A stretch of DNA of 64,000 nt from Proteiniphilum acetatigenes DSM 18083 (GCF_000380985.1 NZ_KB905706.1:1-64000); one strand, 5' to 3'; shown: positions 27,019 through 35,999, numbered from the stretch's first letter. Notes: generated by a model from the sequence alone, not told the origin. Translations and numbers: made by a program.

Positions 27019-28317
27019 TCATTTTACATTAAACGCGATGCGCAGTTCGTCGATCTCCTTGTCACCCATGGGTTGCAAAGAGCCGATCGAAGAGGCCATC
27101 ACCAGCGAGTTAGCTGAAAATTCAGCTACTTCCAGATAGTCGAACGTATTCAACAATTTATCACCTGTCACAAAAACACTGTCGTTTTCTACCAGAATAA
27201 CCCGATTGTGGTTAAACATTTTCGCCACACTATCCACATCATTATAGATCAGCCCGAAAGGAATGGAGGGGACATCCTGGAGGAAGATCCAACTTTCGGG
27301 GATTGTGCGTACATCAAATTTTGAGCCGCTCACCGCGTGTGCCATCAGATTCACCGATTGTGTGCAGATGATAGAGTTGATATGCGGGTTCAACTGGTAA
27401 ATACGTTGATGCAGGGCTACCGACCTGCTGGGTGTTTTTCCCGCTTCGGCCATGCCATTCTTTATCTGGACGATATCTCCCGGTACAATATCCCATCGCG
27501 CTACATTACTTGGTGTAATCAGAAAATCATTACCTCTCCAACGTACAGACACCGTACCATAGGTCGATATCATCATCCCCTGATCACAGGCCCGACGGAT
27601 AATATTCACCATCTCCGTACGGATTGCCCGTTCATCGGAAGGATGCTCAATATCCATAAAATGAGAGATGTTTCTCGGCAAGTGATTTACATACTGTGCC
27701 ACTTGTTCATCAGTCAGATAATTCACCTGTCCCAGTCTTTTGGCATTCACAATAGTGCGGCAGCAGAACTCCAGCGTTTCGAACCGCTGATAGGCATCCA
27801 TCATATCGGTTCCACCCAGTACTATCCCGTGATTCTCCATGATCACCGCCTTATAACGGGTATCCTTGAACTCAAAAGCGATCTTCTCGCCCAGATCCTC
27901 ACTACCGGGAGTTCCATAAGGTGCAAATCCTATATCCCCGCAAATGTTGTGTGCCTGCGGAACGATCTTGGTGTCGGGAACAATACCTGCAATACTAAAA
28001 GCGACCAGTGCAGGCGGATGGGCGTGGATGATAGCGGTTATTTCGGGTCTGGCTTCATAAATAGCTTTATGGAAAGGGAGCTCCGAAGAGGGTTTATGCA
28101 CCCCGATAATGGTTCCATCCCTCTTCACCTGCATGATATCTTTGGTAGTAAGCGACCCTTTATCCACTCCCGAAGGGGTAATCCAAATATCGCCGTTTTT
28201 ATCCCTGATGGAGATATTTCCTCCGGAAGTAGTGGTCATCCCCCTGCTATATATTCTTCCGATGATCACATTGATCTGTTCCACCGGATGCATTAAATTC
28301 ACATCTAATTGTTTCAT
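27019..28317 (-). CDS. Class II aldolase/adducin-family protein with duplicated domain
   Basis: A 432-residue protein, about twice the usual length for the family. The first domain (about 10-215) has TSGGNISIRD, the catalytic Glu79 in KPSSELPFH, zinc ligands His98 and His100 in IIHAHPP, and His163 in MENHGIVLGG. It should be an active zinc aldolase acting on a phosphorylated or free ketose. The second domain (about 225-430) repeats the fold (GTVSVRWRGNDFLITPS), but its equivalent of the Glu reads TPSRSVALH and of HxH reads ICTQSVNL, so it has lost the active site. It probably has a structural or substrate-selecting role. The substrate is unknown. It is co-transcribed with the SorE-like gene upstream and transaldolase downstream. 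Confidence 0.88.
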   Translation of the reverse strand: MKQLDVNLMHPVEQINVIIGRIYSRGMTTTSGGNISIRDKNGDIWITPSGVDKGSLTTKDIMQVKRDGTIIGVHKPSSELPFHKAIYEARPEITAIIHAHPPALVAFSIAGIVPDTKIVPQAHNICGDIGFAPYGTPGSEDLGEKIAFEFKDTRYKAVIMENHGIVLGGTDMMDAYQRFETLEFCCRTIVNAKRLGQVNYLTDEQVAQYVNHLPRNISHFMDIEHPSDERAIRTEMVNIIRRACDQGMMISTYGTVSVRWRGNDFLITPSNVARWDIVPGDIVQIKNGMAEAGKTPSRSVALHQRIYQLNPHINSIICTQSVNLMAHAVSGSKFDVRTIPESWIFLQDVPSIPFGLIYNDVDSVAKMFNHNRVILVENDSVFVTGDKLLNTFDYLEVAEFSANSLVMASSIGSLQPMGDKEIDELRIAFNVK

Positions 28318-28344
28318 TTTTATTGAATAAAGAGTAAAGACTAA

Positions 28345-28430
28345 AATTGATTAGTAGATTTATCTATGTACTGATTAGCAGATTATAAACACTAATCAGC
28401 ATATCATCAAATCAGTAAATTATCACATCA
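28345..28430. repeat. Intergenic AT-rich repeat region (family 2)
   Basis: It contains CTGATTAGCAGATT and AAATTATCACATCAT, which recur with small changes at 33470-33529 (CCGATTAGCAGATT, GAATTATCACATCAA). Related text occurs at 36000-36033 and, inverted, at 49828-49850. No gene or promoter is evident. Confidence 0.6.
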
Positions 28431-29699
28431 TTATTTGCTGTTAGCCAGTAAAAAGGCCTCCGCTTCCACGCTCCACAATCCCTTATAGCGACTACAGATA
28501 ACAGCCAGTTCTTTAAAAAGTTCGTCGGTCTCACCAAGCTTTTCAAAGTCGGATATCGGAGTGAGCGGCATATCAATATGTGTATAGATCAGCTTCTTTC
28601 CACCCGGGATATTGGGCAGGTTGTTGGTCGCATCGGCTACTGCATTCAATCCACCAATATGGGTGATCAGTCCGGCTGGATCAAGTCCTTTACTCATAAT
28701 ATCGAGTGCTTCCACCATATCGTCGTTATTACCTCCACTGGTGCCGACAATATGTGTATAGGCATAATGTACATTGTAGAAGTTGAACGTGGCGCTGAAA
28801 TTGGGGTCACTGGGTCCGGCAAAGAAATTGAGGCAACCGTCGAATGCCAGTATAGCATCCCCCTGCTCTACTACCGGTCTGACCGGTGCGAAGACAAACA
28901 CATCATCATAACCGGAATTACCACTCAGAGTTTTAAGTTCTTTCACCGGGTCTTCCATCGCACCGGTATTGATATAATGGAGATCAATTCCCCTGGATTC
29001 GGCAAATTCAACCGTATAGATTGAGGCAGCCCTATCTAACCGGGCCTGGTCTACATCGGTCACCACCAACAGTGATGGTTTACGGTCTTCACGATGGAGC
29101 ACATAGTTGATAGCTGCAAGTCCCATTGGACCGACACCCGCAAGAATAGCCATCTTTCCTCCATCCACAATCTCCATCTTGTGCTTATAACTGCCGGGAG
29201 TAGTATGGTAGTTGGCATGCATCGCACCGATTACACAGGAGAGCGGCTCTGCCAGCGACGCAGGATAATATCCCTCACCCGTAAATTTCAATAAGCAGTC
29301 CTGCTCCATTACTTCGTTAGGAATAATCACATAGGTGGCATCTCCGCCGATATATTTGTAACTATAACCGGGAGCGCTCAGGATACCCACGGGGCCATTC
29401 TCGTAGTAGAGTGCCGGTTGAATGGAGAACTTATCCCCTGCTTTAAATTTATGAGCCCATTTGGAACCCACTTCCAGCAATTCACCGGCGAATTCATGAC
29501 CGATGATAATAGGATTTTCCGCTACGTCATCGGGAATACGCTTGTGATCCGTCCCTTGTGAAGAAGCTTTATAGGATGACATGCACAATGAATCGGTCAC
29601 CACTTTGGCCAGGATTTCATCCTCTTTGATGGGCGGCAAATCAAATTCTTCCAGACGCAAGTCTTTTTTGCCGTACAATCTAACTGCTCTCGTTTTCAT
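28431..29699 (-). CDS. Zinc-type alcohol dehydrogenase, L-sorbose-1-phosphate reductase-like
   Basis: A 422-residue medium-chain dehydrogenase started at the ATG at 29699 (MKTRAVRLYGKKDLRLEEF); nine earlier codons are open but unneeded. Catalytic zinc ligands are the Cys in SLCMSSYKA and the His-Glu pair in GHEFAGELLEVG. The structural four-Cys zinc loop of classical alcohol dehydrogenases is absent. The nucleotide-binding segment is LAGVGPMGLAAINYV followed by VVTDVD. These features match SorE-type proteins that reduce L-sorbose-1-phosphate to glucitol-6-phosphate. In this operon it probably interconverts a keto and a hydroxyl group on a sugar-phosphate or related intermediate. The exact substrate is inferred only. 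Confidence 0.85.
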   Translation of the reverse strand: MKTRAVRLYGKKDLRLEEFDLPPIKEDEILAKVVTDSLCMSSYKASSQGTDHKRIPDDVAENPIIIGHEFAGELLEVGSKWAHKFKAGDKFSIQPALYYENGPVGILSAPGYSYKYIGGDATYVIIPNEVMEQDCLLKFTGEGYYPASLAEPLSCVIGAMHANYHTTPGSYKHKMEIVDGGKMAILAGVGPMGLAAINYVLHREDRKPSLLVVTDVDQARLDRAASIYTVEFAESRGIDLHYINTGAMEDPVKELKTLSGNSGYDDVFVFAPVRPVVEQGDAILAFDGCLNFFAGPSDPNFSATFNFYNVHYAYTHIVGTSGGNNDDMVEALDIMSKGLDPAGLITHIGGLNAVADATNNLPNIPGGKKLIYTHIDMPLTPISDFEKLGETDELFKELAVICSRYKGLWSVEAEAFLLANSK

Positions 29700-29712
29700 A
29701 TAATTATTGTTA

Positions 29713-29743
29713 GAGCCAAGAACCAAGATCCAAGAATCAAGAC
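29713..29743 (+). repeat. Family 1 repeat, left arm flanking the four-helix-bundle gene
   Basis: It starts GAGCCAAGAACCAAGATC and ends CCAAGAATCAAGAC. It is an imperfect inverted copy of 30148-30171 on the other side of the small gene at 29785-30132. Confidence 0.7.
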
Positions 29744-29784
29744 ATGAGAGTCATGATTTAGGACGGTTATATGACAATTTTATA

Positions 29785-30132
29785 CTATAAAGTGTCCTTG
29801 AAACCATTTATCATACGCTGCAATTCTGATAGTTTTTGTTGGAATTGTTCATATGTTTCAGCTTCAATATATGATAATTTAAAAGATACCAGTAACTCTG
29901 TCTCTAATTCATAAGCGGATCCAAGTGATATTTCAAGAAAACGTGCAAAATCTTTATTACTTGACTTTGCTGAACCTTCGGCAATATTAGTAGGTATGGA
30001 AACTGCAGCTCTTTGCATTTGAGTAACCAATCCGAAACGTTCAATTTGAGGAAACCTATTGACTAGCCGGTATATATCAGCAACAAATTCCACTGATTTA
30101 TTCCAAATATCTAATTTTTTAAAATTATGCAT
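29785..30132 (-). CDS. Four-helix-bundle protein (23S rRNA intervening-sequence type, S23)
   Basis: A 115-residue protein that fits this family in length and motifs: FKKLDIWNKSVEFV, GLVTQMQRAAVSIPTNIAEG and ARFLEISLGSAYELETEL. These proteins form pentameric four-helix bundles. They are found inside 23S rRNA insertions, as the Avd accessory protein of diversity-generating retroelements, and as scattered free-standing genes. Here the gene interrupts a catabolic operon between the aldolase/SDR fusion and the SorE-like gene and is bracketed by inverted repeats. No reverse transcriptase or variable-repeat target is nearby, so it is not a diversity-generating system. Its function is unknown; it is likely a spreading element unrelated to the pathway. 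Confidence 0.9.
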   Translation of the reverse strand: MHNFKKLDIWNKSVEFVADIYRLVNRFPQIERFGLVTQMQRAAVSIPTNIAEGSAKSSNKDFARFLEISLGSAYELETELLVSFKLSYIEAETYEQFQQKLSELQRMINGFKDTL

Positions 30133-30147
30133 CTCAACTTGTCCTTT

Positions 30148-30171
30148 GTCTTGAATCTTGGTTCTTGATTC
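30148..30171 (-). repeat. Family 1 repeat, right arm flanking the four-helix-bundle gene
   Basis: GTCTTGAATCTTGG followed by TTCTTGATTC. Its reverse complement aligns with 29713-29743, so the two arms form an imperfect inverted pair around the gene. Confidence 0.7.
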
Positions 30172-30177
30172 TTTTGT

Positions 30178-32187
30178 CTAAGAAAGCATCACCTGCCCGC
30201 CGGTGATCGGCAAAGCCTGTCCTGTCTCACCGCACTGCTCCATCAGGTAAAGTACTCCCCTGGTTACATCTTCGGGCGTACAACCTTTTCCCATAGGGAC
30301 TTTAGATAAATAGAACGCTTTCACATCCTCTATAGTTTTTGCTCCCGGTACCTTACCTGCTTTCAGGTATTGCACAAAGAGCCCGTTTTCCGGATCACTC
30401 CAGAGAGGTCCTTCATAGAAGTTCCCCGGACAAACAGAGTTGACTTTGATACGGTATGGGGCCAGCTCCAAAGCAAAAGACTGGGTAAGCCCGATACCCC
30501 CGAACTTCCCTCCGGCATAGGCGAAATTGGCTTTACTGCCTTGCAGTCCCGATTTGGAATTGATCTGGATAATATCGGCATAATAATCGCCCAAAGCATA
30601 CTTTGTCTGCAACTTCATGATTTTGCTGACAATTTTCGTACAATAGAAGTAGGCGCTGTAATTTATTCTGGTGACGAAATCAAAATTCTCGGGTGTCATA
30701 TCGTCCAGATCACCCGCACGAAGCACTCCGGCGTTACTGATAAAGCAATCAATTGCCCCGAAATGGCATACGGTCTCGTGGATAAGATTCTCCAGGCTTG
30801 CCGTTTCAGCTACATTCGTTTTCACAAAAAAGGCCCTGTTGCTTTTCGCAATACGGTTGAACTCTTCGGCCGTGACCCTACCCGCCTCTTCATTCAGGTC
30901 GGCGATCACGATATTGGCTCCTTCCTGTAACAGGCATCGCCCGATCCCCTCTCCGAAACCCTGGGCAGCACCGGTAATCACAATGGTTTTATTTTCCGCA
31001 CGTCCCCGGGATATTCCTGCCGACACGCTACGGCGGTAGTTTTCCACCTCCCAGTTGTCGATAAAATCTATCTGCTCCTGCGTCATTGGGTGCGGTCCGC
31101 CGAATGAATGTGAAAGATAGGCTACTTTCATTGCGTCTTCAAACACATCCAGAATGATATCGCACTGTTTGGCATTATCACCTACAGCGACCAGTCCAAT
31201 TCCTTTTATCAGTATTACTTTAGGTTGATAACCCAGTTTCCCCGTAAACGAAGGGATCGTCTTCCGGGCTTCTTCCAACACGGCTTCGGGTGTCTCATCG
31301 TTCAGGAAAATATAATTCGATTTGCAATAAACAATGGCATCGGGAGTAAATGGTTTGGCAATATCCTGCTGTTTACCGGGATTATCGTAAAAATATTTGA
31401 TCAGTTCATTTTTCCTTACCGTCAGCGTTTTCAATCCGCTGCCAGACAGCATCATCCGAAGAGCCGGCAAGATTTCTTCTGTACAACGGCAGGTATCTCT
31501 TTCGCCGGAGGGTAACGGCGTAGAAACAGCCTGCTCCAGTTTGTGAAGTATCTCTGAATAGATCGACTGTACCTCTGCGATGGTAGTAGCAGCGACAAAA
31601 ATACCGTGGTTCTGCAACCAGATCACCTGGGGTTCCTCGGCGTATGCCGCACGATACTCTTTGATCCGGTCATATACCTTTTTGAATAGCACATAACCCG
31701 GATCAGTATATTCCACATACAATGCTTTTTCACCGAAAAGCCGTTTCAGTTCGGACTCTGCATTTTGAGCGCACATCAATCCGTTCACTGCCGTCGGATG
31801 CAGATGGACCACAAAAGGATAGTCAATCACATTGTGCATCGATGTCTCCACCGAAGGACGCTTCCCTTTGGTAAGGGTAGCTTCGGCCAGATCGTTCTTC
31901 ACCTGCTCTTCCCGCTCCGTCGAATTCGGACTATACATTTTCTCCGACATGATTTCGAGCTTATTTCTGTCGAGCACGGCAAAACCTTCTTCGGTAATCG
32001 TTGCCAATGCCGCGCCACTGGCCTTTACCCATATTTTCTCTTTATTCTTGTAGGATGTATTACCGCCACCAGCTATCACAAAACGACTGTCTTGTCCGTA
32101 GAACCGTGATATATATATTAAATCCCGTATTCCGAAAATGTCGTTTTCAGGTAGAAAGGTTTGAGAATGCTGTTCCATCTTTATCAT
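30178..32187 (-). CDS. Fused class II aldolase / short-chain dehydrogenase (RhaEW-like)
   Basis: A 669-residue two-enzyme protein. The N-terminal class II aldolase domain (about 20-390) has IAGGGNTSYKNKEKIWVKAS, Glu114 in PSVETSMH, His128 and His130 in FVVHLHPTA, and His194 in LQNHGIF, so the zinc site is complete. The C-terminal SDR domain begins TGAAQGFGEGIG (405-416), has INSKSGLQGSKANFAYAGGK with the YxxxK pair, and ends ITGGQVMLS. That end resembles sorbitol-6-phosphate dehydrogenase. The architecture matches RhaEW proteins, which cleave rhamnulose-1-phosphate and oxidise lactaldehyde. The rhamnose cluster in this window lacks its own aldolase, so this may serve it, or it may act on the unknown substrate of this operon. 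Starts at 32187 or 32178 are both plausible. Confidence 0.9.
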   Translation of the reverse strand: MIKMEQHSQTFLPENDIFGIRDLIYISRFYGQDSRFVIAGGGNTSYKNKEKIWVKASGAALATITEEGFAVLDRNKLEIMSEKMYSPNSTEREEQVKNDLAEATLTKGKRPSVETSMHNVIDYPFVVHLHPTAVNGLMCAQNAESELKRLFGEKALYVEYTDPGYVLFKKVYDRIKEYRAAYAEEPQVIWLQNHGIFVAATTIAEVQSIYSEILHKLEQAVSTPLPSGERDTCRCTEEILPALRMMLSGSGLKTLTVRKNELIKYFYDNPGKQQDIAKPFTPDAIVYCKSNYIFLNDETPEAVLEEARKTIPSFTGKLGYQPKVILIKGIGLVAVGDNAKQCDIILDVFEDAMKVAYLSHSFGGPHPMTQEQIDFIDNWEVENYRRSVSAGISRGRAENKTIVITGAAQGFGEGIGRCLLQEGANIVIADLNEEAGRVTAEEFNRIAKSNRAFFVKTNVAETASLENLIHETVCHFGAIDCFISNAGVLRAGDLDDMTPENFDFVTRINYSAYFYCTKIVSKIMKLQTKYALGDYYADIIQINSKSGLQGSKANFAYAGGKFGGIGLTQSFALELAPYRIKVNSVCPGNFYEGPLWSDPENGLFVQYLKAGKVPGAKTIEDVKAFYLSKVPMGKGCTPEDVTRGVLYLMEQCGETGQALPITGGQVMLS

Positions 32188-32265
32188 GTTTTTTATATGT
32201 ATTCAGTTTCGTAAGCCATATGATTGCAACTAAAGCAGAGACATTTAGATATTTTGTGGGGACCC

Positions 32266-33444
32266 TCAGTTCGAAATGAGTTGATCACCTAAAGCTTCCA
32301 GTTCATGCCGTTTAGAGCGGTCCGCATAACCGTTCTGATCTATATATCCGTTCAATCCCTGTTTTACTAAATGTTGATGTGCCGCAATGAGACAAGCCCC
32401 TTTGTAATTAATCTCCATAAGTTTTTCGGTCAAAGGTGCACCTCCCCGGGCAAATAGTTCAATTGGCTCCATTGCAGGCGTATTATGTTCACTGCCGAAA
32501 GTCACCACAAAACCCTGTTCATAAAGATAGCCGGCATATTTTTCCAAAAGCCGGACATCGTTGCGGGTTGTGATAAATTCAACCGAATGAAATCCCCGTT
32601 GCGTGAGCTGTTTGGCTACCCGTTCCGGATCTCTTTCAAAATCAGTATAATTCCCATTTATATCATCTGCTAAAAAGGGATAAGTAGGAATACCACCGGC
32701 AGCAATGATGATTTTCTGTACTGTCTCCATCGGCAGGAAAGCAGTAGCCTCTTCCGGAACAAATGCTGCCCCACCCGCTTTCAACAGGTTACCCCGGATC
32801 TCATTTTCCACGCCGGCAAGGTTATCCACCGCCGATTTCAGCATCTTTCCATCAAAGAGCAACTCCAACAATTCCTTTATTTTCGACTCGTCATTATCAC
32901 AAACTTCATAGACATTTATGCGCAACGCTTTTGCCAAATGGCGCTCACGAATTTGTCCTTTTGTCAATTCGTCGGTTATCCGTTTGAAATCAAGCTTAAA
33001 ACCACATTCTTTCCGTCGAAGCAGGCCGTTCAGTTTGTTGCACATTGCTTCTACCTGTCGATTGGCCTCATCCCGAACATTGGATAACATTGTTGCATAG
33101 GGCTCCTCTAACCGGAAAGGATATGACAATCCTTTTCCACTCAGATAGGTACGTCCCGGATTTGCAGGATCATTCACACGCAGTCCCGCTTTCTGGTCCT
33201 CTTCATTCAGGCTGATAAATTCGATACCGAAAAGAGGATAGAGTTGTCGCTTATTACAACCATCAGCCCACTCCTGATATCCTTCTGTAGTGTAAAAATC
33301 GTTTATTCCCACCACTTTTACATCCTCGGCAACCGCCCTGTCCAATGCATCATTGACATCGGCAAAGGCACTGAAAGAGTATGGTGTATGCAGGTGCGCG
33401 TTTACTTTTACAACAGCCGACCTGCCCAATTGGCTCATCATCAA
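32266..33444 (-). CDS. PHP-domain protein (predicted metal-dependent phosphoesterase)
   Basis: A 392-residue protein with the PHP motif HLHTPYSFSAF (His17, His19) near the N-terminus. Further probable metal ligands occur in VVGINDFYT, LFGIEFISL and TFGSEHNTPAMEP. PHP proteins bind a trinuclear metal site and usually hydrolyse phosphate esters. A long helical insertion (about 115-200, rich in Lys and Glu) separates the motifs. It lies between the fused E1 gene and the aldolase/SDR fusion. A cytoplasmic phosphatase acting on a pathway intermediate is the simplest reading. Nothing ties it to DNA polymerase or histidine synthesis. Confidence 0.82.
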   Translation of the reverse strand: MMMSQLGRSAVVKVNAHLHTPYSFSAFADVNDALDRAVAEDVKVVGINDFYTTEGYQEWADGCNKRQLYPLFGIEFISLNEEDQKAGLRVNDPANPGRTYLSGKGLSYPFRLEEPYATMLSNVRDEANRQVEAMCNKLNGLLRRKECGFKLDFKRITDELTKGQIRERHLAKALRINVYEVCDNDESKIKELLELLFDGKMLKSAVDNLAGVENEIRGNLLKAGGAAFVPEEATAFLPMETVQKIIIAAGGIPTYPFLADDINGNYTDFERDPERVAKQLTQRGFHSVEFITTRNDVRLLEKYAGYLYEQGFVVTFGSEHNTPAMEPIELFARGGAPLTEKLMEINYKGACLIAAHQHLVKQGLNGYIDQNGYADRSKRHELEALGDQLISN

Positions 33445-33469
33445 ATAATTAATTAGAATATTTACCGAT

Positions 33470-33529
33470 ATACCGATTAGCAGATTGATTAATCACCAAA
33501 TCTTCACATCATCGAATTATCACATCAAC
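33470..33529. repeat. Intergenic AT-rich repeat region (family 2)
   Basis: CCGATTAGCAGATT and GAATTATCACATCAA repeat the text of 28345-28430 with single-base changes. It fills most of the 85-base gap between E1 and the PHP gene. Confidence 0.6.
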
Positions 33530-35989
33530 TTAAACACCTTTCTTTGCTCTTCTGATCAACTCCCCATCGGTAAAGTTCTGTACGGGGATATAACCTTTAA
33601 GCGGTTGGATCCGTTCATTGATCATATCCAGGAACCAGTCTGGCTGGGGGAAGAAAGACTGCTCGAGTTCAAATGCCGGAGTGATCCAGTTGCGTGAACC
33701 CAACACACATACGGGTGCATCGAGCCAATCGAATGCGAGTTGACCGATATTGGCAGCGAGGTCATTAAGGAATGATCCACGTGCGGTGGCATCACCGGCA
33801 ACGATGATTTTTCCGGTTTTCTTTACCGACTCCAATACCTTTTCATAGTTGAAAGGTACCAACGAGCGGGCATCTATCACTTCTGCGCTCATACCGTATT
33901 TGTCTTCCAGTTCCTTCGCGGCTTCTAAAGCCGGATAGAGGGTATGGCCAATGGTCAGGAACGTAATATCCCTACCCTCTTTCTTCACATCCGGTTCACC
34001 AATAGGTATTTCGTAGTAACCGGCAGGAACACCTCCTTCATGGAACTGCTCACCTATATCGTATATACGTTGGCTTTCAAAGAAAATCACAGGATCGGTA
34101 CCCTGCAATGCGGTATTCATCAATCCCTTGGCATCATAAGGCGTCACGGGGAAGCATACTTTCAAACCCGGGATATGGGCTACAAGCGACGTCCAGTCCT
34201 GCGAGTGCTGTGCACCATATTTCGATCCCACGGAAACACGGACAACCACCGGCATTTTCAGCACATTCCCGCTCATTGACTGCCATTTGGGCAACTGATT
34301 AAAAATCTCATCTCCGGCACGGCCGATGAAATCGCAATACATGATTTCGGGAATCACACGCCCGCCGCACATGGCGTAGCCGATAGCCGTTCCCACGATG
34401 GATGCCTCTGAGATTGGCGAATTGAACAGGCGGTGATAGGGCAGTGACTCGGTCAGTCCTCCATAAACAGCAAACGCACCACCCCAGTCACGGTTTTCCT
34501 CACCGTAAGCGATCAGGGATGCATCCTTATAGAAACGATCGATAATCGCCTCGAAAAGAGCATCGCGCAATTGAAACTGTTTCATCTTACTGAACGGCTT
34601 ACCTTCAGCATCGAATGCAAAACGTTCTTTGTTTGCGATCTTTTTCACCCGTGGGTTTTCTTCCATCGGAATCAGCACCTCCGGTTTTTCATTGGAGAAA
34701 CTGTCCACCGAACCGTCAGAAAACATCATGTCGCCGATAACATCCGGATTCTCCATCTTTGGTGATATCTCATCATCGATCGATTTCAGGAACATTTCGT
34801 ATACCAGAGCCCGTATATTGTCGGAGATAGAGTCGAGTTCGGCCTGAGTAGCTACTCCCGCTTCCAGCAACTGCTCACCGTAGCTGCGGATACCGTCCTG
34901 CGATTCCCATGCTTCCACCTCTTCTTTAGAGCGGTACGACGAAGCATCGGAGGGTGAGTGTCCGCTATAACGGTAGGTGAGTACATCTAACAGGACAGGG
35001 CCTCTCTTTTCTTCGATCACTTTACGTTTACGCTTATAAGCATCGATAACAGCCAACGGATTATATCCGTCCACCCGTTCAGCGTGCATTTGTTCCGGAT
35101 TCACTCCGGCCCCGATACGGGCAGCGATACCATACCCCATGGTTTCACCACAGGTCTGCCCTCCCATACCATACTGGTTATTCATGATATTGATGATTAC
35201 CGGAAGACCACCTTTCATATCACCCTTCCAAAGTTCTTTGAATTGGTCCATTGCAGCAAAGGTGATTCCTTCCCACACCGGGCCACATGCCATGGAAGCA
35301 TCCCCGATATTTGCCACGACCAATCCCGGCTTGCGGTTCACTTTTTTGTATAAAGCAGCGCCGACGGCTATATCGCCCGATCCGCCCACGATGGCATTGT
35401 TGGGATAGACGCCGAACGGAGTGAAGAAGGCATGCATGGAGCCTCCTAATCCTTTATTGAAACCGGTTTTACGGGCAAAGATCTCGGCCAATGTACCATA
35501 TACCAGAAATCTTTTTGCCAGTTCTTTGACCGATCCTTCAAAATCTTTTCTCACGATCTCATAGATCACACCATCAAAAAAATTCTCCATGATATCCATG
35601 AGCTGATGGTCATCCAGTTGATGGATGGCTGACATTCCTTTGGCCAGGATTTCGCCATGTGAACGGTGGCTCCCGAAAATAAAATCGTCCACCGTCAGCG
35701 TCCAGGCCATACCCACTGCCGACGATTCCTGTCCGATAGACAAGTGAGCGGGACCGGGATGATTATAGGGAGTACCGTTGTATTCTCCCTGCGTCTTGAT
35801 CAGATTCAACATGGTTTCAAATTCACGGATCAATACCATATCATGGTAAATCGCCTTGAATTCCTCTGTGGTAAAATTCTCTTTTTCATCTTGTACCGTT
35901 TTCTGGTACTGGTTGACAGGTATCGGTTGAAACTCCACAAAGCCGGGTTTGCGTGCTTCGGTCGGATCTATAAGTTGAACTTTGGGCAT
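33530..35989 (-). CDS. 2-oxoacid dehydrogenase E1, fused alpha and beta subunits
   Basis: An 819-residue thiamine-diphosphate enzyme. The alpha half (about 45-420) has YNHPGPAHLSIGQESSAVG, GSHRSHGEILAKG (from 107), GLGGSMHAF, and the ThDP/Mg motif beginning GDASMACGPVWEG (229) and ending at NNQYGM (270). The usual GDG is GDA here. The beta half (about 475-819) has ALFEAIIDRFYKDASLIAYG, PISEASIVGTAIGYAM and GAQHSQDW. It decarboxylates a 2-oxoacid and passes the acyl group to E2 lipoyl groups. E3 and E2 genes lie directly upstream, giving a full complex. Whether the substrate is pyruvate, a branched-chain oxoacid or a sugar-derived oxoacid cannot be told; placement with aldolases argues for a pathway-specific one. 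Confidence 0.92.
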   Translation of the reverse strand: MPKVQLIDPTEARKPGFVEFQPIPVNQYQKTVQDEKENFTTEEFKAIYHDMVLIREFETMLNLIKTQGEYNGTPYNHPGPAHLSIGQESSAVGMAWTLTVDDFIFGSHRSHGEILAKGMSAIHQLDDHQLMDIMENFFDGVIYEIVRKDFEGSVKELAKRFLVYGTLAEIFARKTGFNKGLGGSMHAFFTPFGVYPNNAIVGGSGDIAVGAALYKKVNRKPGLVVANIGDASMACGPVWEGITFAAMDQFKELWKGDMKGGLPVIINIMNNQYGMGGQTCGETMGYGIAARIGAGVNPEQMHAERVDGYNPLAVIDAYKRKRKVIEEKRGPVLLDVLTYRYSGHSPSDASSYRSKEEVEAWESQDGIRSYGEQLLEAGVATQAELDSISDNIRALVYEMFLKSIDDEISPKMENPDVIGDMMFSDGSVDSFSNEKPEVLIPMEENPRVKKIANKERFAFDAEGKPFSKMKQFQLRDALFEAIIDRFYKDASLIAYGEENRDWGGAFAVYGGLTESLPYHRLFNSPISEASIVGTAIGYAMCGGRVIPEIMYCDFIGRAGDEIFNQLPKWQSMSGNVLKMPVVVRVSVGSKYGAQHSQDWTSLVAHIPGLKVCFPVTPYDAKGLMNTALQGTDPVIFFESQRIYDIGEQFHEGGVPAGYYEIPIGEPDVKKEGRDITFLTIGHTLYPALEAAKELEDKYGMSAEVIDARSLVPFNYEKVLESVKKTGKIIVAGDATARGSFLNDLAANIGQLAFDWLDAPVCVLGSRNWITPAFELEQSFFPQPDWFLDMINERIQPLKGYIPVQNFTDGELIRRAKKGV

Positions 35990-35999
35990 TTTATCTTGA

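Noticed and set aside
27337-28296. A 319-codon open frame on the + strand opposite the class II aldolase gene
   Set aside because: The opposite strand encodes a well-motifed aldolase. This frame has no signal, domain or motif and is a shadow of that gene's codon use. The same reasoning applies to long antisense frames at 14855-15520, 37775-38191 and 60594-61109.
29785-30132. Diversity-generating retroelement (Avd-like protein)
   Set aside because: The protein family fits, but there is no reverse transcriptase, template repeat or variable repeat nearby.
33530-35989. Apulose-4-phosphate transketolase of an apiose pathway, suggested by the GH140-like gene
   Set aside because: The protein is a clear fused E1 alpha/beta with E2 and E3 partners, not a split transketolase, and no apulose kinase or apiose isomerase is present.
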